Positions 15,763 to 25,234 of a DNA stretch of 49,897 nucleotides are shown here, one piece after another. Under the pieces are notes generated by a model. It worked only from the letters and a program-made list of their open reading frames with translations, did not search any database and was not told the DNA's origin. This DNA comes from an uncultured Coriobacteriaceae bacterium (GTDB taxonomy: Bacteria; Actinomycetota; Coriobacteriia; Coriobacteriales; Atopobiaceae). The stretch lies in contig CADBYM010000024.1 of assembly GCA_902798915.1 (NCBI GenBank), positions 1-49,897 of the forward strand, read 5' to 3'. The translations under genes were made by a program, and so were the position numbers. Within the stretch, counting starts at the first letter, position 1. Each line of letters begins with the position of its first letter.

Positions 15763-16532
15763 TAACCTTTTGCCGAGAAGTCGCGCAGCGCGTCGGCGAG
15801 CGTGTGGACGACCACATCCGCGCCACGCCGCACCACCTCGGGCGAGGTGTCGAACGTATACGAGACGTCTGCGGCAGCGAGCAGCGGCAGATCGTTGTAC
15901 GAGTCCCCGATGCCCGCGATCGACCGCACGCCCAGGGCCTCTCGCACAATCTGCACGCCTGTCCCCTTCGAGCATCCCACGGGAACGATGTCGACACTCC
16001 CGAGGTTCTGGAACCCGGTAACCACCTCGCCGTATCGTCGGTTGAGTTCCTCACATATGGCACGAGCGACCTTCTCGTTCCCTCGGCACTCGAGCGAGAC
16101 ATCCAGCAAGTCCCCGTCTATCTCGGCAAGCGAGCCGACAACGGGAAGCATGTTGTCCATCGAGTCGCGAATCGATACGAACTTCCCCTCCGTAACGGCA
16201 ACCATCACCGCCTCGGGCGAGGCGTAGCGCTCGTAGATCTCCTCGGCCACGTCACGCCGAATCGTGCGCTCCCACAGCTTGCCAAGGTCTCGGTCGAGCA
16301 CTTGCGCGCCCGTCACCACGATGTAGAAGTCGAGCGTAAGAATGCCGTCAAGCGATTCGAGCACCGACGTAAGCGGACGGCCCGTGCAGATGCCAAAGAG
16401 CCCGCCCGCCGCCTGATAGCTCCGTATGGCCTCGAGGTTCGCCGGGACAAAGTGCGTCTCGCCCGTCTCCCAGTTGCTCTGACACAAGGTGCCGTCAAAG
16501 TCGCTCGCAAATGCCGTGTTCTCAATCGCCAC
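15762..16532 (-). CDS. HAD-superfamily (Cof-type) phosphatase
   Basis: Residues begin with ASDFDGTLCQ, the HAD nucleophile motif I (DxDGT). ICTGRPL is motif II. The C-terminal GIGDSYNDLPLLAAADVSYTF is motif IV, after VGCSKGTGVQ containing the Lys of motif III. A Cof-type cap domain fills the middle. This is a cytoplasmic sugar- or nucleotide-phosphate phosphatase of unknown substrate. I favour the GTG at 16532, with GGAGG 5 bases upstream. Longer in-frame starts (ATG at 16544 and 16556) would add up to eight residues. It converges with galM. Confidence 0.88.
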   Translation of the reverse strand: MAIENTAFASDFDGTLCQSNWETGETHFVPANLEAIRSYQAAGGLFGICTGRPLTSVLESLDGILTLDFYIVVTGAQVLDRDLGKLWERTIRRDVAEEIYERYASPEAVMVAVTEGKFVSIRDSMDNMLPVVGSLAEIDGDLLDVSLECRGNEKVARAICEELNRRYGEVVTGFQNLGSVDIVPVGCSKGTGVQIVREALGVRSIAGIGDSYNDLPLLAAADVSYTFDTSPEVVRRGADVVVHTLADALRDFSAKG

Positions 16533-16653
16533 GCATACCTCCATCCTCACGCCCACGCTCTAAGCCAGAGCACTTCTCTCCGTAACCACTGTACACAATA
16601 ATCGGCAGAAACGGACCGTCCAGAGATAGCGTGACTTCTCCTTCTCAATCACG

Positions 16654-16681
16654 TTGATTCCCCCGCCTGCTTTGCTAGACT
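16654..16681 (+). promoter_or_regulatory. Candidate promoter for the FIST-GGDEF gene
   Basis: TTGATT, a 16-base spacer, then TAGACT, 32 bp before the ATG at 16713. An AGAGGGGG ribosome site follows. No clear operator was seen. Confidence 0.35.
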
Positions 16682-16712
16682 GTTATTTCGAAATCTCAAG
16701 AGGGGGCGTTGC

Positions 16713-18470
16713 ATGCAACAGCTTGTGTATACCATTGACGAGAACCACTCTGGCCAAGAGATGGCCAGCGATGTCAGAGCGCTGCCCGCCTACCAACGGG
16801 CTTCGTCAAGGCTGCAGATCGTCCTCGAGCCAAACCACGACAACCACGAGGCCATGCGCCAGAACCTGCTCGATGCGCGCGCAGAGCTTCCCGGCACCAC
16901 ATGCGTGGGCATGACCCTCTCTGGTCCGCTCAACGCCACGATGCAAGTCCCCGCGCACACGCGCTGCACCTTTCTCCTCTTTGAGCACGGCACCGTGCAT
17001 GCACGCTCCTACGACTGCCATGAGATGAGTCCCACCGAGGCGGGCAAACGCTTCTGCAACGAGCTTACCAACCTCGCAGACATCAAGGGAATCCTGTGCT
17101 TCACGGCAGGCAGCACAACCTCTCCAACGCCATTCTTGGAAACGCTCATCTCCACATACCCCGATCTCCCCATCTTTGGTTCGATGGCGGGAGCGAGCAC
17201 CGTTCTGGGCACACGGTCGGCCATCTTTCATGGCAATCGCATTCTCGATTTCGGCATTGTCGCCGTTGCTCTGTGTGGCGAGGACCTCCAGGTGATGTGC
17301 AACTACAATCTGGGATGGCGCCCCATCGGCAGGGAGCTCACCATCACGGGGTACGAGGGAAACGGCGTCGTGTCGAGGATTGACGACGACGTCGCTAGCG
17401 CCATCTATCGCCATTACTTGGACGTCGGCCTCAACGAACGCTTCATCGAGAACACGTGCGCCTTCCCGCTCATCATGCAGGACGGCAAATATCAGGTCGC
17501 GCGCATTCCGCTAGGTTACTTACCTGACGGCAAGCTGCAGTTTGGGATGGACCTCAGGAAGGGTGCCGTGCTGCGACTCTCCTACACCAAGCCCGAGTAC
17601 CTGCTCTCCGAGACAATGACCTCGGCCAACGCGATGCTCCGCTTTGCGCCGCAGGGCATTCTGCTCTTCGCGTGCCTCGGCCGGAGGGAGTTCCTAGGAA
17701 ACAAGCTGGCCGACCGCGAACTCTCGTATTTCCAGCGTGTCTGCCCCACTGCAATTTGGGCATCTGGCTACGGAGAGATACTGCATACCACGGATGGCGG
17801 CGGAATACTGAACAACTCCATCGTTGCCGTCGGCATCCGCGAGGGTGCAATACCGACAGACTACACAGCGGTTTCCTTTGAAGACCCCCTCCTGCAGGAG
17901 GAGAAGACCTTCGTGCCGCTCGAGGACCGACTCGTCACCTTCCTGGAGGCGACCACTTCCGAATTGAGCAGCACCATCGGCGACTTGGCGCACATGGCGA
18001 CCCACGACCAGCTCACCGGTGTCTACAACCGCAGGCGGATGGACGAGTTGATTCGCTACGAGCTTTCCAAGCGACGCACCGGCGATGACTTGGTGCTCAT
18101 CATGTACGACATCGACCACTTCAAGCGAATCAACGACACCTATGGCCACAATGCGGGCGACCGTGTGTTGTATGACCTTACGAGACTCGTTGATGCGACC
18201 ATTCGCTCGGGCGACAGCCTCGGACGCTGGGGTGGCGAGGAGTTCCTTTGCCTGCTCACCGGCACATCCCTCGCCAACGGAAGCATGGTCGCCGAGCGCA
18301 TCCGTTCCCGAGTGGCCGCGCACGACTTCACCACGGTCGGCCGGGTGACCATCAGCTTGGGCGTGGTGCGCGCCCGCAAGGACGACACGCTCGAATCGCT
18401 CTTCTCGCGCGTGGACAAGGCACTGTACGACGCCAAGGAAGGCGGGCGCAATCGCGTGTGCGTCGGCTGA
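16713..18470 (+). CDS. FIST sensor-diguanylate cyclase
   Basis: 585 residues. Residues about 25-235 are a FIST domain and about 240-390 a FIST_C domain, a module proposed to bind small ligands such as amino acids. There is no signal peptide or membrane helix, so sensing is cytoplasmic. Residues about 430-585 are a GGDEF diguanylate cyclase (HDQLTGVYNRRRMDE, DIDHFKRINDTYGHNAGD) with the active-site motif GGEEF near 507. An RSGD I-site, five residues upstream of GGEEF, predicts product inhibition by c-di-GMP. It therefore should make c-di-GMP. No EAL or HD-GYP partner or PilZ receptor is in the window. It is monocistronic and ends at a hairpin shared with the AAA gene. Confidence 0.93.
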   Translation: MQQLVYTIDENHSGQEMASDVRALPAYQRASSRLQIVLEPNHDNHEAMRQNLLDARAELPGTTCVGMTLSGPLNATMQVPAHTRCTFLLFEHGTVHARSYDCHEMSPTEAGKRFCNELTNLADIKGILCFTAGSTTSPTPFLETLISTYPDLPIFGSMAGASTVLGTRSAIFHGNRILDFGIVAVALCGEDLQVMCNYNLGWRPIGRELTITGYEGNGVVSRIDDDVASAIYRHYLDVGLNERFIENTCAFPLIMQDGKYQVARIPLGYLPDGKLQFGMDLRKGAVLRLSYTKPEYLLSETMTSANAMLRFAPQGILLFACLGRREFLGNKLADRELSYFQRVCPTAIWASGYGEILHTTDGGGILNNSIVAVGIREGAIPTDYTAVSFEDPLLQEEKTFVPLEDRLVTFLEATTSELSSTIGDLAHMATHDQLTGVYNRRRMDELIRYELSKRRTGDDLVLIMYDIDHFKRINDTYGHNAGDRVLYDLTRLVDATIRSGDSLGRWGGEEFLCLLTGTSLANGSMVAERIRSRVAAHDFTTVGRVTISLGVVRARKDDTLESLFSRVDKALYDAKEGGRNRVCVG

Positions 18471-18477
18471 TGGCGCA

Positions 18478-18512
18478 GTGACGACGCGTGACAACACCCT
18501 TCCCGTCGTCAC
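18478..18512. terminator. Terminator between FIST-GGDEF and the AAA gene
   Basis: GTGACGACG and CGTCGTCAC form a perfect 9-bp stem, extended by GGCG/CGCC across a two-base bulge. The converging AAA-gene stop codon lies inside the right arm. Confidence 0.65.
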
Positions 18513-20102
18513 GCCAGCTCGACACGAGAGGTGTGTTCGCGGGTCTTCGGGTCGTAGGTAATTCCCACCAAGAGCATCGGCACACCGAGACCCTCAAGCA
18601 CCTCTTGGTAGCCACGCTGCCGAATCTGATTCACGGCCTCTTCGACGTGCTTGTTCCACTTGAGTTCGACGACGAGAGCGGGCATGCGCGACCCCCGGCG
18701 AGGCAGGTAGACAACGTCGGCATAGCCTCTCCCGCCAGGCAGCTCTTCCACACGCGCATACTCGTCGATTGCGGCCACGAGCGCAGTCTTGACCACTGCG
18801 CGCAGAGCCTGCTCGTCGTTGTAAAAGAGCGGGTGGCAATCGCGCTGATGCACGCGCGCGAAGCCATCGGCCACTGCCTTCTCGTCCATGTCGACGATGG
18901 ACCGCAGCAGGTCCGAGGACTCACGAACGAGCTTTTGGAGCCGGGGGTGCCGACTATGCCTCACCGTACGGACAAGCTCGCGGCGCACCTCACCGTTGGG
19001 CACGCGGGCGGCGCGCGCTACCGCGTTGTAGGCGAGGTAGCCTAGGTGGACAAGCAGGGTGAGCACGTCATCCCTACTCTCGATGCTTACCATGTCGTTC
19101 TGAAACCCGTCAGGATTGACGTCTATGGGGTCACCACCAATCGCTCGCACAAGGTCATCCTGCAAGCCGTCGAAGTTCATGTCGATGTAATGGATCAGTA
19201 GCCGGTACGTCTCGGTAGACGGCCAATAGGATCCGGTCCGCCCAATCGCACAGGCACGCATGACCGAGTACGGCGCGTATACGTCGTAGGTCTGCGTCCC
19301 GTTGCCGAGCACCCCGTAGCCATCGTACCAGCGCCTTACGTCATCGAGGTCGAGGCCATGCTCACAACACAGCGCCTTGACGTCCGACTCCGAGAAGCCT
19401 ATGTAGGGTGCATAGTCACCCGCACCGACCATCGTATACTCCCAGAAGTCCGAAACCGCCGACTGGTGGCTATACTTCTTGATGGGGAGTATCCCCGTTA
19501 GGTAGGCACCGGCAACGGCGTTGGGCGTGAAGACGCTATCCTTGAACAGCGCTCTCAGCCACTCGGCATACGCGTCCTGCGCGACAGTGTCCTCCTGTGC
19601 GAGACGGTAGGGAGCGTCCCATTCGTCGATGACAAATACGAACTTGCGTCCCGTGGTGTCAACGACGTCTTGGATCGCCGCCTTGAGCTCTATGCCCTCA
19701 CCCTCGTGGAGCAAGCCCGCGTCAGGCGCGATCTTTCGCAGCTCAGGGAGCAGCCACGATGCAATTCCCGGCACCACATTGTCGACACCCAACGCTTGAA
19801 TCACTCCTGACATATCGAGAGTGATAACGTTGTAGCGATTGAGGTGCGCGTCCCATCCCCGGCACTGGGAGACTTCGCGCCCCTCGAACAGGATCCTCGA
19901 ATCGCAGCCACAACTATAGAATGCCACGAGTGATTGGGCGGCAAAGCTCTTACCGAAGCGCCTCGGACGACTCACCATCACGAGGCCTTTTGGCGAGTCA
20001 AGCGTCGAGTCGAACGTCGAGACTAGACCCGTCTTGTCCACATACTCTCCCCCGCAATATCCGCGCGAACCCCTCGTTCCCAGGATTTACGTAGCGTCCC
20101 AT
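18509..20102 (-). pseudogene. AAA-ATPase/PD-(D/E)XK nuclease-like gene with a single-base frameshift
   Basis: The family's N-terminus MGRYVNPGNEGFARIL starts at ATG 20102 behind GAGGAGG, then leaves frame. Deleting one base in the C-run at 20049-20053 (G-run on the coding strand) restores RGEYVDKTGLVSTFD and joins the rest without other damage. Downstream residues carry an AAA-like P-loop (SRPRRFGKSFAAQSL), a Walker B (KFVFVIDEWDAP) and a C-terminal nuclease-like core (GYADVVYLPRR ... ALVVELKWNKH). The family (PF09820 plus PF08011-type) is abundant in anaerobes with many near-copies per genome and unclear function. Either a real inactivating indel, phase variation at the homopolymer, or a sequence error is possible. 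The remainder has no stops, favouring a recent event. Confidence 0.8.
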
Positions 20103-20318
20103 GTGCGCCTCCTCGCAACCCGTCCCCGTCCAATGTAGCACACGCGGCACAGCCGCCCGGTCGGGTCGCTTGCGAAGGAGCGGACGTGGAGACGTCACGT
20201 TACGCGAACGTGAACTCTTCCAGAGGCGTGGCAGCTCGCCGATGGCCACGCACGGCGTCACAGCATCCCTCCTACAATAGTGCGAAATGCCCGTTCGAGG
20301 CGAGGAGGAGGAGCTGGA

Positions 20319-21017
20319 ATGGCGAGCATACTGCTGATCGAAGACGACCGGACCATCCAGATGGCCCTTGAGTTCGCCCTCACACGGGCCGGCTATGAGG
20401 TGAGCGTCGCGTCGGATGGCGATGCGGGCCTCGAGGCCGCCAAGACCTGCGACCCGGACCTCATCCTCCTCGACGTGCTGCTCCCCAAGCGCTCCGGGCT
20501 CGATATCGCACGTACCCTGCGCGCCGGCGACTCTAGCACCCCCATCATCATGCTCACGGCGCTCGACCAAGAAGCCGACAAGATAGCTGGTCTCGACGCC
20601 GGTGCGGACGACTACGTGACGAAGCCCTTCTCGACCGCCGAGCTCTTGGCACGCGTGCGCGCTCACCTGCGACGGGCACGCATAAAGGACGACCCGCCAC
20701 CCATCATCGAGACCGGTGCGCTGAGCATCGACACGCGCGCCGCCCGGGTGCTCAAGTCGGGTCAGCCGGTGCGACTACGCAACAAGGAATACGACCTGCT
20801 CGTCGCCCTAGCAAGCCGCGAAGGTTCGCTCTGCACCAGGCCCTGGCTCTCCGAACGCGTGTGGGGCGAGACCTTCCTTCCCACCTCACGCACGCTCGAC
20901 ACCCACGTGCGTCGCGTGCGTCGTGCCATCGACGGCGACGGATGGACCTATATTCATACGGAGCGCGGAATGGGTTACCGCTTCGAAGCCGTGCGCGAGG
21001 GCGGCGACCGTTCGTGA
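20319..21017 (+). CDS. OmpR/PhoB-family response regulator
   Basis: 232 residues from the ATG at 20319 (a GAGGAGGAG site upstream). The receiver domain has ILLIEDD at the start, phospho-acceptor Asp52 in LILLDVLLP, the Thr in IIMLTA and Lys in YVTKPF. The C-terminal winged helix shows NKEYDLLVALAS and TLDTHVRRVRRAI, ending GMGYRFEA. It is a DNA-binding activator or repressor, partnered with the histidine kinase whose GTG overlaps this stop (GTGA, 21014-21017). The target genes are unknown, but the sortase operon converges nearby. Confidence 0.95.
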   Translation: MASILLIEDDRTIQMALEFALTRAGYEVSVASDGDAGLEAAKTCDPDLILLDVLLPKRSGLDIARTLRAGDSSTPIIMLTALDQEADKIAGLDAGADDYVTKPFSTAELLARVRAHLRRARIKDDPPPIIETGALSIDTRAARVLKSGQPVRLRNKEYDLLVALASREGSLCTRPWLSERVWGETFLPTSRTLDTHVRRVRRAIDGDGWTYIHTERGMGYRFEAVREGGDRS

Positions 21018-22300
21018 CGTCCGAGGCAACGCATGTTCATGGATGGCGACGCTGGCTGTTTGGCGGCTACGTGCTCGTAGCCGCCGTACTTGTCACCGTT
21101 TGGGGATTCTCCCTCATCGTTCCCATAAAGAACCTCATCGAGGAGCGCATGCAGGAGGGCATGGTCGCGGTGGCGAACGCGGCGGCCGTGGCTCTCCAAT
21201 CCAGCGACCTCCCCGCCTCGGACGTGCTCGGGCGCATCGCCGCGACCGATGACCTCCGCTTGACGCTCATCGCCTCCGACGGCACCGTACTCGCCGAGAG
21301 TGCCGAGGACGACGGGGCCATGAAGAACCATGCGGACCGACCAGAGGTCATCGCCGCACTGGCCGGGGAGGTGGGATACGACCGTCGCGTCTCGGAGACG
21401 GACGGCGTGGAGTACCTCTACGTCACCGTGCCCTGCGCCTATACGGGCGATACGACGGTGGTGCGTGTCTCGCGCACGATGAAGCAGGTCAACGAACTCA
21501 CGACCAACTACCTGTGGATGAGTCTGGGTTTGCTCGCCTCTGCCCTTGCGGTCGCCGTCGCAGCGGCCTGGTTCGCCTCAAAGCGCGCTGGTTTGCCTGT
21601 CAAGCGTCTGGAGAACATGCGCACTGACTTTGTCGCAAACGCCAGTCACGAACTCAAGACCCCCGTCGCCGGCATCCGACTCCTCGCGGACTCCATCGCT
21701 CAGGCATCGGCCGACCAAGACATGCAGATGGTGGCAGCACTCTCCGAACGCCTTGGCAGGGAGTCCGAGCGCCTGCAAAGCCTGATGGGCGACCTCATGG
21801 ACCTCTCTCGCATAGAGGACAAGGAACGCGCATCGACGGCAAGCGTGGGGTGCGACTTCGGATCCGTCGTGGGGACCTCGGTCGAGGCGCACCGAGCGCA
21901 GGCCGAGGCGTCAGACATCGCACTTACCCTGAGCGACCAGCTACCCGTCGGCGTGCGAGCCGCAATATCGGTCACCGACGCGACGGTTGTGTGCGACAAC
22001 CTCATCTCCAACGCCTTGGCCTATACCGAAGAAGGCTCGGTCAATGTCACATTGGCCCAAGAGGGAAACTTCGCGGTACTAGGGGTCGCAGATACGGGCA
22101 TCGGCATCGCGTACGCAGACCAAGAGCGCGTGTTTGAGCGCTTCTATCGGGTGGACACGGCACGCTCGCGCGAAAGCGGCGGCACGGGACTGGGGCTCTC
22201 GCTCGTGCGCCATGCCGTCATGCGCGCTGGCGGAAGCATCGAGCTATCAAGCGAGCCGGGCAACGGCAGTACCTTCACCGTACGACTGCCGCTTGAATAG
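21014..22300 (+). CDS. Membrane sensor histidine kinase
   Basis: 428 residues from GTG 21014, overlapping the regulator's stop by four bases, so translation is coupled. The first helix is near 13-33 (FGGYVLVAAVLVTVWGFSLI); the second (SLGLLASALAVAVAAAWF) is near 160-178. A short extracytoplasmic sensor domain of about 120 residues lies between, followed directly by HisKA: FVANASHELKTPVAGIRLL with the phospho-accepting His. The catalytic domain has the N box (VCDNLISNALAY), G1 (DTGIGIAY) and G2 (GGTGLGLSLV). It is a PhoR/WalK-like kinase without PAS or HAMP visible. The signal is unknown. Confidence 0.94.
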   Translation: MTSEATHVHGWRRWLFGGYVLVAAVLVTVWGFSLIVPIKNLIEERMQEGMVAVANAAAVALQSSDLPASDVLGRIAATDDLRLTLIASDGTVLAESAEDDGAMKNHADRPEVIAALAGEVGYDRRVSETDGVEYLYVTVPCAYTGDTTVVRVSRTMKQVNELTTNYLWMSLGLLASALAVAVAAAWFASKRAGLPVKRLENMRTDFVANASHELKTPVAGIRLLADSIAQASADQDMQMVAALSERLGRESERLQSLMGDLMDLSRIEDKERASTASVGCDFGSVVGTSVEAHRAQAEASDIALTLSDQLPVGVRAAISVTDATVVCDNLISNALAYTEEGSVNVTLAQEGNFAVLGVADTGIGIAYADQERVFERFYRVDTARSRESGGTGLGLSLVRHAVMRAGGSIELSSEPGNGSTFTVRLPLE

Positions 22301-22335
22301 CCCACGGGGATGGGACCCACGCGGTACCCCGTGGG
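22301..22335. terminator. Terminator between histidine kinase and sortase genes
   Basis: CCCACGGGG (22301-22309) and CCCCGTGGG (22327-22335) form a perfect 9-bp stem starting right after the kinase stop. It lies between converging genes and could act in both directions. Confidence 0.65.
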
Positions 22336-22346
22336 ATACGCGCGAG

Positions 22347-23291
22347 CTACTCCTCGTCCTCGTGCGTCGTTTGCGAAGCGGCCTTCCGCCGGGCGAGCTT
22401 CCTTCGCACGAGCAGCAGGACGACCAGCAGCACAATCAACCCGACGACGATAATCGGAAGCCACCCGTACAGGTCCACCACCGGCATAGGGGTCTCGACG
22501 TAGGGCACGCGGTGACCGCGCACAAGCAGGCGATGCGTGTTGATGGCGTACGGCGTGCAGGTGACGAGCGTGAGCAGGTCTTCGTCAGGCACGATCTCGA
22601 TGGCAGATATCTCCCTGGGCTCGACCACCGTAATCTGGTCCACCTCGTACATGAGGTCGTGGTTGAGCACGTGGAGCAAGACCGAGTCACCGACCTCCAC
22701 CTGGTCGAGGTCGGTGAAGAGCTTGGCGCTCGCCATTCCGCGATGTCCGCTGAGCACACAGTGGGTGCTCTTGCCACCCACGGGCAGACTCGTGCCCTGT
22801 ATGTGCCCGATACCCCTGAGCAACGCGTCCTCGTCGGTGCCGTGATACACACCCAGGCGTTGGTTGATCTTCGGAATGTCGAGGTATCCCATCATGCCGT
22901 CACCCATTGGGTTCACCAACGACCAGTACTCGTCGTTGGAGCGCTTGGTCGTCGCGCCACCCGCAAACGGGTCATCGATGGTGTTGACGTCGTGCGCCAA
23001 GTTGTAGGCACGTGCGCGGTTGTATTCCTGCGCCAGGCGCCACTCCTCCTCGAGCGCCCCCTCATCCGTTGACGCCATGACCTGCTCGTACTCCGTCGCC
23101 TTCAGCACGCTCTGGAATGCGAACCATGCCCGCTGGAGGAACGGGTACAGCATGAAGCCCAAGCCTCCGACACAGACAAGGACAAGGCTGCCGAGCACCA
23201 TCTTGTAGGCAAGGGCAGACCCCCAGAGGGTGGGCACGGCGCGTGGGACGTCTGAGGACGGTCCCTTAGGAGCCACACGCTTCCTAGCCAC
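22347..23291 (-). CDS. Class C sortase (second pilus sortase)
   Basis: About 314 residues starting at GTG 23291, which overlaps the stop of the upstream sortase (TAG 23286-23284), indicating coupling. The N-terminal helix (MVLGSLVLVCVGGLGFMLYPFL) and C-terminal helix (WLPIIVVGLIVLLVVLLLV) anchor it. The catalytic core has SGHRGM (His), TLVTCTPYAINTHRLLVRGHR (Cys and Arg). This is a class C, pilus-polymerising, transpeptidase. It lacks the DPF/W-type lid that I can confirm; DDPFAGGA near residue 110 is a possible lid. It is the last gene of the pilus operon. Confidence 0.93.
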   Translation of the reverse strand: MARKRVAPKGPSSDVPRAVPTLWGSALAYKMVLGSLVLVCVGGLGFMLYPFLQRAWFAFQSVLKATEYEQVMASTDEGALEEEWRLAQEYNRARAYNLAHDVNTIDDPFAGGATTKRSNDEYWSLVNPMGDGMMGYLDIPKINQRLGVYHGTDEDALLRGIGHIQGTSLPVGGKSTHCVLSGHRGMASAKLFTDLDQVEVGDSVLLHVLNHDLMYEVDQITVVEPREISAIEIVPDEDLLTLVTCTPYAINTHRLLVRGHRVPYVETPMPVVDLYGWLPIIVVGLIVLLVVLLLVRRKLARRKAASQTTHEDEE

Positions 23292-24165
23292 GGTTACGCC
23301 ACCACTCAAAGAAGCGCCGCAGGCCAACGGCGGCCGCCACACCCGCAACGATGCAGCCCACCTGAACCAGAATCGTCATCACGAAGGAAGCATGCGGCGC
23401 CACGGCCCGCTCCTCCTCTGCTTCCTCATAGGGCACGCGGTGGCCACGTACGAGCAGGCGGTCGGTGTTGATTCCGTAAGGGGTACAGGTAACGAGGGTC
23501 ACCAAGTCCTTGCCCTTCTTTATGGCAAGCGAGCGCGTCTCTTCCGGCGCGACGACCTCGATGTTGTCCACCTCGTAGGCGAGCGTCTGATCGAGAACGC
23601 TGACGTAGAACTTGTCCCCCAACTCGACCTGATCCAAGTCGGTGAATAGCTTGGCCGTAGGGAGACCGCGATGCGCCGTCACGACCGCATGACTGCTCTT
23701 GCCGCCCACAGGCAGGCTGCTTCCAAAGATGTGTCCGCACCCCTTGAGCAGCGATTCCTCCGTCGAGTAGTGGTAGATGGGCAGGTGGGCACGGATGACG
23801 GGAATGTCAACCGAACCCATCATCAGATTGCCACCCACGTTGAGAAAGCTCTCGTACTCCTTGTTTGCGCTACCCTCTCGCAGGGCAAAGACGTCGGGAA
23901 CGGTCTCTCCCACCAGACGCTTGTTGTATGCGTGGGCTCGCTTGAGCTCCTTCGCATATTCCTTGCTGTTGCCCTTCGAGACCGCAGCGTCGAGCGCTCC
24001 AATCTGCTCGTTGGCTCGCAGCTGATACAAGGCGTTGCTCGCATAGGGATACGCCATGATGCCAATCCCCACGAGGAAGAGGAGACGCAGGGCAACCAAG
24101 CGCAGGCGAATGCGCTTGGCCGACCCCCCTTCCCGAATCTGCTGATCTGCGCCCTCGTTAGCCAT
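23284..24165 (-). CDS. Class C sortase (first pilus sortase)
   Basis: 293 residues; the ATG overlaps the minor pilin stop by eight bases. N-terminal TM helix (LVALRLLFLVGIGIMAYPYA), catalytic His in TAHRGL, Cys and Arg in TLVTCTPYGINTDRLLVRGHR, C-terminal TM helix (VQVGCIVAGVAAAVGL). It is similar to the next sortase but has no DPF lid motif at the matching site (PDVFALREG instead), suggesting the two have different substrates: one for backbone polymerisation, one for adding the minor pilin. Which does which cannot be read from sequence. Confidence 0.93.
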   Translation of the reverse strand: MANEGADQQIREGGSAKRIRLRLVALRLLFLVGIGIMAYPYASNALYQLRANEQIGALDAAVSKGNSKEYAKELKRAHAYNKRLVGETVPDVFALREGSANKEYESFLNVGGNLMMGSVDIPVIRAHLPIYHYSTEESLLKGCGHIFGSSLPVGGKSSHAVVTAHRGLPTAKLFTDLDQVELGDKFYVSVLDQTLAYEVDNIEVVAPEETRSLAIKKGKDLVTLVTCTPYGINTDRLLVRGHRVPYEEAEEERAVAPHASFVMTILVQVGCIVAGVAAAVGLRRFFEWWRNRG

Positions 24166-25234
24166 GGCTTATGCGACGACGAGCCGTTACGCCCAGAAGC
24201 GCGAGGGACCCTCCAGCGACGAGGGCAGCGAGCGCGAGACGTCCGTCCGTGACGTCACTCGTCTTGCTGAGCGGCGAGCGGGTCCCGACGGTCGTCGACG
24301 CCTGCGTACCTGCGCCCGCAGGCGTGCTCGTAGCGCCACGCGTTACGGTCGAGCTGCTAGGGGGAGTGGATTCGCCAGACCCGTTGCGATTCTTCGAGCC
24401 GTCCTTGTCCTTATCCTTATCCTCGTCGTCGTCTTCGTCATCATCTTCGTCGTCGTCATCCTCGTCTGGCTCGTCGGAATCACCGTCGTCATCGGGATTG
24501 TCTGAGTCGCCCTCGTCGTCAGGGTTGTCTTCGTCATCGTCGTCGGGATTCTCATCATCGGGGTTCTCGTCGTCGGGATTCTCTGGCTCCTCATCGTCTG
24601 AGGAATCCTGCTCGGCGTTTGGATCCTCGTTATCTCTCGATCCTTCGCCCTCGGTGGTAACCATCTTCGGGAGGCACGTCACCGCATATGAGGTGCCCCC
24701 GTCACCTGGCATGGGCACATAGACGAGGAACGGGTCAAACGCGTACCACTCCTCCCCCTCTGCTGCGGCATGCTCCATCGTGATGAGATACACCCCGTCG
24801 TCAAGCGACACGAACGAGAGGACGCCGTCATCACCTGAGGTGGTGCTCGTGATTCCTGGCGCGTCATCGCTCAGGAGATGCTTCGCATCCTTGGCCAACT
24901 GCTCCGCCGTGGACGCCTTCATCGGCTGGTTGAAGTCGCCGTTCAACGTGGCGAACTGCTCGGTCAGAACGTATCGATTCGCTTCCCCGTCGACGCTCGC
25001 TACCTGATGTGCGGTGGCAGTAACGCCCGAGAAGTAGGTCGTCTGGCCATGTGCCGTATGAGCGAGCTCCAAGGTCAGCGAGCCTCTCGTCGACTCCTCG
25101 GCTCGAGCAACCGTTGCCACCGAGACGAGCGCTACCATCGTCGCAAGCGCGAAGCTCAGCGCGATTGTCAGGATATTCCGATGCGCGCAGGAGGACACCT
25201 GCCCCTGCCTTGTGTGTTCCAGACGCGTGTACAT
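24158..25234 (-). CDS. Minor (basal) pilin with degenerate sorting signal
   Basis: The ATG at 25234 sits 6 bases behind AAAGG and opens a signal peptide (ALSFALATMVALVSVATVARAEE). Residues about 50-190 form a single pilin-type domain (TTYFSGVTATAHQVASVDGE, DDGVYLITMEHAAAEGEEW). A Pro-Asp-Glu repeat follows (PDDENPDDENPDD) with a run of Asp/Glu/Lys. The C-terminus has a hydrophobic stretch plus RRR, as in sortase substrates, but the motif reads LSKTSD rather than LPxTG. The order before the sortases matches basal pilins of SpaA-type operons. The Asp-rich repeat is encoded by near-identical short repeats that may vary in length. Confidence 0.88.
   Translation of the reverse strand: MYTRLEHTRQGQVSSCAHRNILTIALSFALATMVALVSVATVARAEESTRGSLTLELAHTAHGQTTYFSGVTATAHQVASVDGEANRYVLTEQFATLNGDFNQPMKASTAEQLAKDAKHLLSDDAPGITSTTSGDDGVLSFVSLDDGVYLITMEHAAAEGEEWYAFDPFLVYVPMPGDGGTSYAVTCLPKMVTTEGEGSRDNEDPNAEQDSSDDEEPENPDDENPDDENPDDDDEDNPDDEGDSDNPDDDGDSDEPDEDDDDEDDDEDDDEDKDKDKDGSKNRNGSGESTPPSSSTVTRGATSTPAGAGTQASTTVGTRSPLSKTSDVTDGRLALAALVAGGSLALLGVTARRRISHG

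Noticed and set aside
20049..20053. Programmed frameshift in the AAA gene
   Set aside because: There is no slippery heptamer with a downstream stimulatory structure, and this family is not known to use one; a simple indel or error explains it better.
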